Below are positions 31,529-42,100 of a stretch of DNA of 64,000 bases, piece after piece. Every line of letters starts with the position of its first letter. Position 1 is the first letter of the stretch. Both the position numbers and the translations under genes were made by a program. Below the pieces are notes generated by a model that saw only the letters and a list, made by a program, of their open reading frames with translations, had not been told where the DNA came from and ran no database searches. Source of the stretch: Helicobacteraceae bacterium (GTDB lineage Bacteria > Campylobacterota > Campylobacteria > Campylobacterales > SZUA-545); assembly GCA_031286325.1 (NCBI GenBank), contig JAITUT010000013.1:1-64000 (forward strand), in the 5' to 3' direction.

Positions 31529-33667
31529 TCAAAATAAAATATCGCTTTCGTTCGCGTCAGGATCGCCGCTCGCGCCGATAATTTCGCGCGGCGGGCGGCT
31601 CACTTCGGTGAAAATCTCTCTGCCGCCGCCCCACGCCATTTCGCGCACTCCGTCGGGCTTCTCAAACCTGCGGCGCACTTCGGGGCGCGCCTTCAAAATT
31701 TCGCGGTAATACTCGGCGAAAATCGGCGCGGCGATCACGCCGCCCGTTATCGAAACGCCCATAGGCGTATCGTCGTCGTTGCCGAACCAGACGATCGTCT
31801 GCGTATCCGGCGTGAAACCCACAAACCACGCGTCGCGCGAATCGTTCGTAGTCCCAGTTTTGCCCGCGATCTCAATGTTGTCGATTTTAGCGCGCCGCCC
31901 CGTGCCGCGAGTAACGGTGTCGCGCAAAACATCTATAATCAAATACGCCTGATCGGGGGTCGTTACGCGCGTGGAATTTGTTTCGTATTTTTTCGCGAAG
32001 CCGTCTCTGTTCTCCACGGAAGTCGCGATGCGAACGGATGTCCTCGCGCCGTAGTTGCTGATCACGCTGTAATATTCGGCGAACTCCAGCAAATTTAGGC
32101 TGTGCGCGCCGAGCGCGATCGTCATATCGTATGGCAACGGCGGCGGAGGGAAGTATTTGGTCAATTTGGCGAAAATTTGATCCATTCCCGCGGCGCCGAC
32201 TAAGTTGATCGTGGCGAGGTTGCGCGAGTTAATCACGGCGTCGCGCGCGGTCATAATACCCACATAGTCGCTGCCGAAGTTTTTAGGTCGCCAGACTTCT
32301 TCCTCGCCGTCCTTGCTTTTATTTGTAAAGACGCGCGTAATGTCGGCGATCTGGCTTGCGGGCGAATAGCCCAAATCAAACGCCGCGAGATACACAAAGG
32401 GCTTAAAGGCGCTGCCAAGCTGTCGCCTTGCCTGAAACGCGCGGTTAAAGACGCTGCGCGAATAATCCACGCCGCCGACCAGCGCTAAAATATCCCCCGT
32501 TTGCTGGCGCGTGGTTACGATCGCGCCGTTTAGTAACGCTAATTTCGCGGCGAGGCGGCTTGGGTTGATTATATATTTCGCAGAGCCGTTAGTCTCCTCC
32601 TCCATAACCATTCCCTGATAACGCTCAATCCGCGCGATCTCCTCGTCAAGCGATTCGTTGCCGCCGTATTTGCGGCGCGCTTCTTTTAGCCTAGAATAAC
32701 GTCCTACCTCGTCCGCCGAACCTTTGGCGACCTTTTCGGCGTTGACCTCATAGCCGTTTCTGAGCGCGGCTTCGGCGGCTTGCTGCATCGCCAAATCGAT
32801 CGTGGAATGTACGACATAACCGCCTGTTTTGATGTCGGGGAAATCCGTTTTAAGGAGCGATATGATCGCGTCTGTCGCGTATGGGGCGCGGTTTTTCGTC
32901 AAAGTATCGTTGTAAATTTGCGGGATTTCCAGCGCGGCTTCTTTATATTCCTCCTCGCTGATCCAGCCTAATGTGCGCATACGTTCAATTACCGTGTTCG
33001 CGCGGGCTAAAGTTTGCGGCAGCCGCCTTGTGGGATCGTATGAGCTCGGCGCGCGCGGCAAACCCGCCAAAATCGCGATTTCTTTCAGCGTCAGATCGCC
33101 TAGCTCTTTACGGAAGTAGCCGTTCGCCGCCGTGCGCACGCCGAAATATCCGTGTCCGAAAGAGATTTCGTTGAGGTAACGTTCCATAATTTGCTCTTTG
33201 GAGAGTTGGAGCTCCACGCGCATTGCGATCATCGCCTCAACGATCTTGCGATCAAAAGATTTTTTGTTGGTCAAAAGCATATTTTTTACGAGTTGTTGCG
33301 TGATCGTGCTGCCGCCCTCGACCTTTCTGCCGGCGCGAATCATTTTGATAAACGCGCGCAGGATCGCGTCCATATTTATACCGCTGTGCTCAAAAAACGC
33401 GGTGTCCTCAATCGCCACGATCGCCTCGATCATTCGCGAGGGAATACGGTTAAACGGCGCGTAGAGGCGGTGCTCATCGCCGAATACATTAGCGATTAGC
33501 TCGCCGCGCTGATCGTAAATTTGCGTTGTGAGTTGCGGGTTGTAGTAGATGAGCGGATCGGTATCTACGGCGATCGCCTTGCCGCTGTAAAGAATGCCGC
33601 CAACTCCCGCGCCGATCAAGCCCAAGACAGAGAAAATGACGACAAAAACGATAATTTTCTTAAACAT
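31529..33667 (-). CDS. Penicillin-binding protein 1A family (transglycosylase/transpeptidase)
   Basis: '[48 protein letters not shown]', '[17 protein letters not shown]', '[21 protein letters not shown]'. Confidence 0.96.
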   Translation of the reverse strand: MFKKIIVFVVIFSVLGLIGAGVGGILYSGKAIAVDTDPLIYYNPQLTTQIYDQRGELIANVFGDEHRLYAPFNRIPSRMIEAIVAIEDTAFFEHSGINMDAILRAFIKMIRAGRKVEGGSTITQQLVKNMLLTNKKSFDRKIVEAMIAMRVELQLSKEQIMERYLNEISFGHGYFGVRTAANGYFRKELGDLTLKEIAILAGLPRAPSSYDPTRRLPQTLARANTVIERMRTLGWISEEEYKEAALEIPQIYNDTLTKNRAPYATDAIISLLKTDFPDIKTGGYVVHSTIDLAMQQAAEAALRNGYEVNAEKVAKGSADEVGRYSRLKEARRKYGGNESLDEEIARIERYQGMVMEEETNGSAKYIINPSRLAAKLALLNGAIVTTRQQTGDILALVGGVDYSRSVFNRAFQARRQLGSAFKPFVYLAAFDLGYSPASQIADITRVFTNKSKDGEEEVWRPKNFGSDYVGIMTARDAVINSRNLATINLVGAAGMDQIFAKLTKYFPPPPLPYDMTIALGAHSLNLLEFAEYYSVISNYGARTSVRIATSVENRDGFAKKYETNSTRVTTPDQAYLIIDVLRDTVTRGTGRRAKIDNIEIAGKTGTTNDSRDAWFVGFTPDTQTIVWFGNDDDTPMGVSITGGVIAAPIFAEYYREILKARPEVRRRFEKPDGVREMAWGGGREIFTEVSRPPREIIGASGDPDANESDILF

Positions 33668-33812
33668 TCCTTCTCCTAAAACTAGAAATTATAATGTTTT
33701 TCTACTTCGCGGGGCGGCAAAGCTCCTCTGCGATAAGGAATTAACTTTCTTATCGCGGCGGAAATTTTGTTTCCGCGAGAAGTTTTTGACGCCTATTGCT
33801 ATAATGGGCGTT

Positions 33813-34085
33813 ATGGAAGGGCAACTTATCGGTCTGGCTTCGGAAACATTCAAACTCGCGCTTATGATCGCCGCGCCGATGCTGCTCGGCGGGCTTGTCG
33901 CGGGTCTTCTCGTGAGCGTCTTTCAGGCGACCACGCAAATCAACGAAATGACGCTTAGTTTCGTGCCGAAAATCCTCATCGTGGCGACGATTCTAATTTT
34001 CACAATGCCGTGGATGATGAACCTGATGATAGACTTCACCACGCGCGTCTTTGACCTTATTGACAAATTTCCGGAGAAGGGCTGA
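33813..34085 (+). CDS. fliQ: Flagellar biosynthesis protein FliQ (start moved to MEGQLIGL)
   Basis: '[64 protein letters not shown]'. Confidence 0.95.
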   Translation: MEGQLIGLASETFKLALMIAAPMLLGGLVAGLLVSVFQATTQINEMTLSFVPKILIVATILIFTMPWMMNLMIDFTTRVFDLIDKFPEKG

Positions 34086-34501
34086 TGAGATCGTTTCGCA
34101 AAGAACTCACTTTTCACACGCCTACGCGCCGCGCGTTCATCAACATCACGCCGCAAGTGGAAGCCGCGCTGAAAGAGAGCGGCATTAGAGAGGGACTCTG
34201 CCTCGTTAACGCAATGCACATCACGGCGAGCGTCTTTATAAACGACGACGAAAGCGGCTTACACCGCGACTTTGAGCGTTGGCTGGAAAAACTCGCCCCC
34301 GAAAAGCCTTATGAGCAATACGATCACAACGGCTACGAAGACAACGCGGACGCGCATATTAAACGCGCGATTATGGGGCGCGAGTGCGTAGCGGCGGTTA
34401 CGGCGGGCAAGCTAGATTTCGGCACTTGGGAGCGGATTTTTTACGGTGAATTTGACGGCAAACGCGATAAGCGGGTTTTGATAAAAATTATTGGGGAGTG
34501 A
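34085..34501 (+). CDS. YjbQ family (secondary thiamine-phosphate synthase-like)
   Basis: '[54 protein letters not shown]', '[45 protein letters not shown]'. Confidence 0.93.
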   Translation: MRSFRKELTFHTPTRRAFINITPQVEAALKESGIREGLCLVNAMHITASVFINDDESGLHRDFERWLEKLAPEKPYEQYDHNGYEDNADAHIKRAIMGRECVAAVTAGKLDFGTWERIFYGEFDGKRDKRVLIKIIGE

Positions 34502-34593
34502 TTTAATAAACGGACGGATCGCGCCGTTGCTAGCTAGGGTTTTAGCGCAAAGCGCGGCGGGTGAAAAAAGCTAAGAAGTTATCAATATAAGCT

Positions 34594-35763
34594 CTACTTT
34601 TTTGCTCTCGCGGGCAATCTGATACTCCGCAAAATCGGCAAACACAATAAAAGCGAGCAAAACAAGATCGCCGATCCAGCGTAGCCTACAAATTCCGCGC
34701 CTGTGCTGAGCGACACAAGCGAGCCGATAAATGCGCCCGCGCCGATCCCAACGTTAAAAATTGAGGAATAAATTGAGTTCGCGACATCGGCGGCGTCTTT
34801 TGCCGCGTTCAAAAGTTTCGCCTGCAAACTCATAAAGATCATCACAACGACCGTCCCCCACACAAGCGACGCCGCCAGCGCGAAAAACATACTGCTCGCC
34901 GCCAGCCGCAAGAGCAACAAAATCGCCGTCAGCGATACTAACGGCGCAATCAAAGTAACCGCCGGGCGCGCTTCGCCGAACCTGCCGTAGAGGTAGCTGC
35001 CAAGCAAGCCCGCGCCGCCCGCCGCGAGCAGCAGCAAATTCACGTGGTCTTTGTCAAATCCGTAATGCTCAAAAAACGGACCCACATAAATATACGCGGT
35101 AAATTCGCCCGAAACCACGATCGCGATCATCGCATAAACCCACAAAACCGCGGGGCGGCGTAAAATTACGGGCAGACTGCGCAAAGAGCCGCTGTTTTTG
35201 GCGGGCAACGAGGGCAAAAGCCTCCAGAGGGCGAACATTACCGCCGCCGAAACCGCGCCGATTACCGCGAAAGTTACGCGCCAGCCGAACTCTTTGCCTA
35301 AAAATGAGCCGCCCGGCACGCCCAAAACCGCCGCGATCGAGCCGCCCGCGATCAACGCGCCGATCGCTTTGGCGGCGGAGTTTTCGGGGGCGACGCGCAC
35401 CGCGAGCGGCACGGCGATCGCCCAGAACAAAGCGTGCGAAGCCGCGACGCCAAGCCGCGCGGCTAAGAGGCTCTCGTAATTCGGCGCGCGGAAAACGAGG
35501 TAATGGCTCGCGATAAAGACTAAAAATAGAGCGATGATGAGTTTTTTGCGGTCAATTTTGGCGGTCGCGATCGTGAGCGGCAACGAGATCGCGGCGACCG
35601 TCCAAGCGTAGAAAGTCATCACATAGCCCGTGTCGGCGGGATTCATTTGGAAGTCCTCGCTAATGAGCGTCAAGAGCCCGATCGGCACAAATTCGGTGGT
35701 TTGGAAGATGAATGAGGCGAACGCCAGCGCCGCCACAGGCAACCAAGAGTGAAATTTACGCAA
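34594..35763 (-). CDS. MFS transporter (sugar-efflux/AraJ-like)
   Basis: 12-TM pattern; 'EFVPIGLLTLISEDFQMNPADTGYVMTFYAWTVAAISLPLTI'. Confidence 0.9.
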   Translation of the reverse strand: MRKFHSWLPVAALAFASFIFQTTEFVPIGLLTLISEDFQMNPADTGYVMTFYAWTVAAISLPLTIATAKIDRKKLIIALFLVFIASHYLVFRAPNYESLLAARLGVAASHALFWAIAVPLAVRVAPENSAAKAIGALIAGGSIAAVLGVPGGSFLGKEFGWRVTFAVIGAVSAAVMFALWRLLPSLPAKNSGSLRSLPVILRRPAVLWVYAMIAIVVSGEFTAYIYVGPFFEHYGFDKDHVNLLLLAAGGAGLLGSYLYGRFGEARPAVTLIAPLVSLTAILLLLRLAASSMFFALAASLVWGTVVVMIFMSLQAKLLNAAKDAADVANSIYSSIFNVGIGAGAFIGSLVSLSTGAEFVGYAGSAILFCSLLLCLPILRSIRLPARAKK

Positions 35764-36111
35764 TTTTTATCCCGAAATTTTTGGCGAATTGTAGTGAAAG
35801 TTTGACGCGCTCTAGCTATTTTGGCTAGACCCGCGATCGCGGAGGAGATTGTCATTACGAGTGTTGAGCGATAGTAAAACGGCGGAACGTTCAAGTTCGT
35901 AGCGTAACAAAGAGGCGCGAACGCGCAAAATATAGGGTATGGCAAGCCGTTTTATTTGAGGCTTTACGCCGCTATGCGCCATATCCTAGATCGCGGCGCA
36001 TAATCAAGTTGCGATCGCGCGGGCAAAGATCGTCATTGCAAGCGCGATCGGTTTATGGGCTTGAACTAAAACGTTCCGCCGCTAGGATTCCCAAAAATTA
36101 CGAATTAACGA

Positions 36112-36152
36112 GTTTGAAAAAAACATAACGGCGGGAAATGGAGATTCCCGCC
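36112..36152 (-). terminator. Rho-independent terminator 3' of the 2984-aa gene
   Basis: GGCGGGAA-ATGGAGA-TTCCCGCC hairpin (36130-36152) followed on the minus strand by GTTATGTTTTTTTC. Confidence 0.85.
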
Positions 36153-36197
36153 TATTCGCGAAACGCGATCCCCCCCATAAAAGAGGGGGCAAAAACG

Positions 36198-39100
36198 TTA
36201 CCACCAGATTCGCTGGGGAGCTTTACTTTCGTTCGCGTCGTCCTCAAAGTGTCTGCCCTTCGTTTCGCCCGTGCCGATCCACTTATCCCCTTCAGGTTTG
36301 AGGAATGTAACTTTACCCGTCGGGTGCTCATACGCCCTCAGACTACTATCAATATCGCCTATATTGTGTCTGATGTCCAAGTATGGCTTCATACCCTGTT
36401 TATACCACAGATATGTCGGCACGGAGAGGTGCGAAATAAAGTCGCGCTTCCTGTCTTGCATACCATCTTTGTATTCCACTCGGAAATCCTTGCTGCCGCC
36501 AGCCGCAACGCCCTTTTGTTCGTGCAACTTGATGTTCGTTTCGACGAAAAGGCCTCCGTAATACGGCGAATACCATGTATCATTTATTTTAGCTTTTTGC
36601 GATTCGACTTTGACGCTAAAGTTCGCCTCCGAAGTTCCGTCAAAGGCTTGATTCGGCGCGCCTGAGCTAGCGAGTATCCTAGCCCAACCCGCCGAGCCTA
36701 CGCTTGTCGAAGCCGTGCTCGGCAAGGGGTGATTAAAGCCCGCGTTAGCCGCATTGTTAACCTCCGTGTTTGAAGATGACGGATTGTAATAGTCTATCGA
36801 GTAGGTCAAATACGCCTCTTCCGTATAAGAAACCACATCGTGAACATTCGCCCTGCCATAGACAAAGGTGATCTGGCTCGCATTGGCTGTGGTGCGGTTT
36901 TCATCATTAACGTTAGCCTTGTCGCTCCAGATAACGCCGCCCGTTACCGGGTTTTCGTTAATTTGACGATCGACATTCAAATCCGTTGTATCCTCAACGA
37001 TCGTGATGTTGAAGTCCTGATTAGCGGATTTTAGGTGCGTCGGCAACATCGGCGTTGTTCTGCGCGTGAAGTTCCACATCGTATTGAGTTGCGCCTTACC
37101 TTGGAACTCCAAATTACTATAAGATGCGGAAGCCAATTCCGGTTGCAAACCCCAATCTTTACTCTCAATGTTCTGCTGGCTGAAATACCACTCGTTTGTA
37201 TTCGGGTAGATCAGATCGCAGAATAGATCTTTCCTGTTAGCGCAAGTATCGTTGCCTGAAAGCACAAAGTACAAGCCGGGATATGAATCCGTGCGCTTCA
37301 AAGTCGGCAAGCTGTAGTTGCCCTCCGTATAGTTGCGCATCGTCTTGCCTTTCGCGCCGCGAGCCACTACCTCGCCGGTTACTCTAATAAAGGACTCGTT
37401 CGTATCGCCTGAATAATACGCCCACATATTCTTATCGCTTCCTGAAGAGAACTGCAATGGCGAATCGAAAGTGAGACCTGTTACGGCAAAGTGGCTCAGA
37501 CCAGATCGCAAAAGTTGCTCCGTAGCTCCGGCTATAAACTTGTCGCCTCGCTTAACGCCTTTGCCGCCTATGGAGCACCCGATCTTGTAATCGGCTTCAT
37601 TATCCGAACTTCCCTCTCTACCGCCTGTCGGGCGATCGGCAATGTTTATATAGTGCGCGTTGCCGGTTTTGACTGTATCGGGCATATTGGGATCGCCGGC
37701 TACAAGGCAGTCGTTAAACAACTGATCGGTGGCTGTCCAAGAGTTATCCTCAACTATTAAAGAGAATACCCCGACATCGGCAAATGTAATGTTGAGATCG
37801 CTCAAGCCGTCTACAAAGTTAGCTCCCGGAACGCCTTGTATTATTTCCCGATTCGGCTGACCCAAATCCTCGTTCCAAGCGGGGCTTATAACGATAGCTC
37901 TGTTTGCGGAACTTTGGTTGTAACCAAACGCTCTGAATTTGCCGTTCGCGCTTGTCGGGATCGGCGCGCCCAAAACAAAGCCCCCTTTTGTCATACCCTC
38001 AATGCCGCTTACCAACACGGAAGGATCGTTTATGTAATCTACTTCGGCGATCACATACGAGCCTGTATCCGCGTTCGCTACCGCGCCGTTCTTAATATGA
38101 GCGAGCTCAAAGTATCGCGGTTTCACGGCGAAGTTATCCAGCGAGAGCTCCGAAAGGGTGTCGTTATCGGTGAATTTAGACCACTTATCGGGCGTTTCAA
38201 AGTCTTCGTCTGTGTTGCCCGTGCATTTATATCCGCCGTTTTCACCGCTTGCGAACGCCGTTAGGCGAGAAGCCGCATCGTTGTTCGTAGCCATATCCAC
38301 TCCCGCCACTTCGGCAAGGACATAGCGCGTTTCAATGCGAGCGTGTCTAACGGCTCTCTGCGGAAACAGGACAACCTGACCGAAATCCGCTCCTTCCGCC
38401 CCGTCTGCGCGCACATTCACCAGCGCGTCTTCATAAGAGAATGAGGCGTTCCAATCGCTGATCGGATTGTATGAAAGGATGTTCCCGCTTTTGTCTTGAA
38501 CCTCCTCTACGATCCTAGAGCACATCATCGCGCTGAATTTCTGATTCGTATCTATGCCGCCCACGCGGATTATCGCGGGCTCGCCGATCTCTTTTGTGAA
38601 GAGGCGCACATTATTTACATCGGCGCGATCCGCGTTGGCTCTGGCGTGAGTGTTTTCGTTGCCGTCCCACGCACCAATGCCTTTAATCTCGGTGGCTTTG
38701 CCGAAGTTCATAGCGGTGTAACTATCCTTGCTAAGGCAGGTGTAGTGTACATACGAGTAACCCGCTTCGTCCACAAGAGGGCTGTTTAGCGCGGGCAAAT
38801 CATTCAGCGGGTAACGCATAGAGTCGTCGCAGTGGAAGATATTGCCGTCTTCGTCCGCTACATAATCAAGCCAATCGCCCGGGCGATAGTTGCCGTTAGG
38901 CTCCGTCTGAGGCATCGGGTTAGTCCTAAACGGTAGCCTAGACGGCGAGTTATCCGCCAGCCCCGCTTGCGCCATAGGTCCCTGAGGCGGATAGTTGTAG
39001 GTGTCTGGATAATAAGTATTCGCTATAAAGAAGTCGCGCGGCAGATCGCGTAACTTTTTACCGCCATAGCTGATGTTGTCTAGGTCTTTATTGCCCATCC

Positions 39101-42100
39101 AGAATACCTTTTTCGGGCGGATTTTGCCGCTCTTAATGTGAGATCTGCCGCAAGAGTAATCCGAGATCCACCACCAAGTAACCACATCGCCCCACTCGTC
39201 AGGCTTGCCCTCGTATCGGCGATCGTATTGATTCTCTTTAATGCCCAGCTTTTCAAAGATAGATTGGAAGCCGCGATCGCCTAGCGTCCAGCCCGGCACG
39301 AAGCGCGGCCTTCTCGCGGCGCCCATACTCGTACTCTTTTCATTGTAATCAGCCGAATACATAGGCACATCGCAAGCCGAATCGTACGTGCCGCCGCCAT
39401 AGCGGCAGTCTTCCTTACCCAAAAGGGTCGCGCCGCCTGGAGCGCCTTGTCCCGGCACCGGATTTTCGACAGTAATGATTTTGCCGTCTTTCTCAAACTT
39501 GACCGAGTAAATCCCAAGCGGTCCGTAGGGCCAGAAAGCGTTATTCCCTATATCCTCCACAAAGTATTTTTTACCCGGGAAGAAAATTCCCCGCATATCG
39601 TTGTAGGTACCGAGATAGTCGCGCCAGCCCGCTCTGCCGTCAGAGCCTGATGATTTACGTTTTAAGAGCTGTTTGCGCACGTCCTCAAATATAGGTTGCG
39701 TAACCGGCACAAAGAACGCTAAGCCAAGCTGCGAACAACTATCTTGCTCGCGCGGCAACAAATCCGAAACATTAAAGGTTTCGTTAGCGTCCAGCGCGAC
39801 AAACATCGTCATCATACCGCCAGTTTCGTCATCTAGCACCGTTGTTGTATCGCAGTAGGCGACGAACGGACGTTGCTCGATCGTACGTTTTTCCAGATCG
39901 GTTAAGCGCTTGGAGTTTTTCTCAAGGGGGCTCACATAGTAGTGCCCGCTTTGGAGCTTGCCCTTATTTTTTGGGCTTTCGTTGAGCTGTTTGCACGACT
40001 CAAAGGAGTAACGTTGAGCGTTGCCCGAGGCGTTGCCGATCTTGCCGCCCGTCGGATCAGCGCCTTTTGAGGCTTTGCAATCGCTTTCGCAGTCTACTTC
40101 AATTTTATTTCCGCGCACTCCCTCGTTGCCGTCATACTCGTATCTATAATCGCTTAATTGCGTTAATACAAGCATCGTCGGCTGGCAAGACTGTTGATAT
40201 GAGTCGCCGTTTGGATTGATCTTCATTATCTGATCGTTCATACCCAAGATAACGCCGCTTCTAACCGCTTGCGTGAAAGGAGTTTTACCGCCGCAACTGG
40301 GACTAAAGCTGCTCTTATCTCTGTCTATATAGAAAGACGTACCCTGCAAATTCAAGTTGCTAAAGCCGGCGATAGGGGTTCCGCCCGACGCGTAGCTAAT
40401 AAACTTGCCGTTCAAATCCACTCTAAACGATCGCGCAAATTTCGAATCGGTACGGTCAAGCTCCGCTAAAGGCAACATCGGGATCGCAACTTTCTGCGCG
40501 GGGCGATAGTATTGCTTCCCTTGCATAGTAACAAAGCGGAAGTTGCTGTAATCGCTCTGGAACGGCAACGGCAGATAATCTACTGGGAAAGTAGAGGGGT
40601 CTTTGGGATCGTATTTACCGCTCATATTTTCGCAATAAACCTCAATCGGCTCAATACCATTCGGGCGCGTATTGTCCGGATCGACTAAGAAGAATCCGTC
40701 TTTGATCGCCTTGCCCTCGCGAGCCGCTTGAGCTTTTAGGTATTTGCAGTTTTCGCTGTGGCAGATCGTCCCCGCGAAACCTACGCGGCTTCTCGCGGAT
40801 TCCTCAATCGCGAGATCGCCCATACTCGCGTTGTAGTATCTGATCTTCGCCTCGTTTAAGACGTCAACGTCGTCTACGATCGTAATAGTTTTAGCGACGC
40901 TGATCGTAAATTCCATCTCAAAGGCGTCTCCGCAGCCGAAAAACTCGCCGGAGATGTTTGAGTCTCTCCTGTCGGCAAAGCAACTATCCCAATCCGCTTG
41001 CCGCACGCTGGCAGGTTTGCTTGTCATTCCTTGCTCTACGGGATCAATGCCGCTCTCAACCGTAGTGATCGTGCAGAAAACCGCCGTGGCGTTCATATCG
41101 CAGTTCACCACCGGATCAACCGAGTTTTGCGCGCCGCCGCTTCTGATCGCCCAGCGAGTTCGTTTGATACTGACATTCCTGATAGAGTTCATATCAAAAA
41201 ACTCTTTAATGCCGTTATCTTCAAAGTCGTCAAAGATAATAGCGCTATTCGCGGGCTCTTTACCGCTGTTGTTAAACGAAATTTTGTAGGTTACATTCGC
41301 GTCCTCTAAGTTCGGCGCGCCGTCCGCGCCGCAAGTGCCGCTCCCTGGGCTGTAGCTCACATTCGCTTCTTTGCGGAAGCTATTGCCGAACTCAGGCGCG
41401 TAGATCATAGTGGAGAAACCGAAATACGCCAACTGAAACCAGTTGTTGTAGCCGTCTATGATCACATAAGTTTCGTTCTGATCGTTGCCTAAATGGTTGT
41501 GTAAATAATAGGTATGCAGGTCATAGCCGATTATAACTTCGCCCACGTCAGGCACATCTTGCCCGCCGCGCCCCTCTGGATCGCCGCGATCTATATATGG
41601 ATAGCCTTGAGGCGTCCTGGAGTTACGGTAATTGCTGCCCATTAGCACGCTAGGCTCAGCCGTAGGATATTTAAGGGTTCCATAGGTCTTGTTGCCATAC
41701 GCGCTAAATGTGGGGTATTGCCCTTTTGGAAATTTCCCCCTGCCGACGGGACCCACGCTCACAGTAGATTGAAAGGCGTTATCCGCGCCGTTTTCAAAAC
41801 TTTCCCAATGCTGATATATTCTACCCCACGAGGTATCTACATAGTCCAGTTTGGGCTGATAGCCCGAAATGGAGTTTTTGTATTCCGCGGGTCTGCGGGT
41901 AATGCCGAAGTTAGACGAGGCTGCGAAGCCGCTATACCATTGGCTATCGGCGGGATCTAAATTTGAATCCCTCGTGGCGTAGTTGGCGTGGTCTATGTTT
42001 TTCATTTTGCGATACGCCTCGTGCCCGTAATCATAAGGGAATATGTGTCTGTATCTGCCTTTCGCGCCGCTTGTTTGAATGGCTTCTATGCTATACATAT

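Noticed and set aside
35764-36111. Possible gene remnants or ncRNA in the intergenic region before the giant gene
   Set aside because: Only repeat-like fragments and weak palindromes; nothing supports a defined RNA or gene
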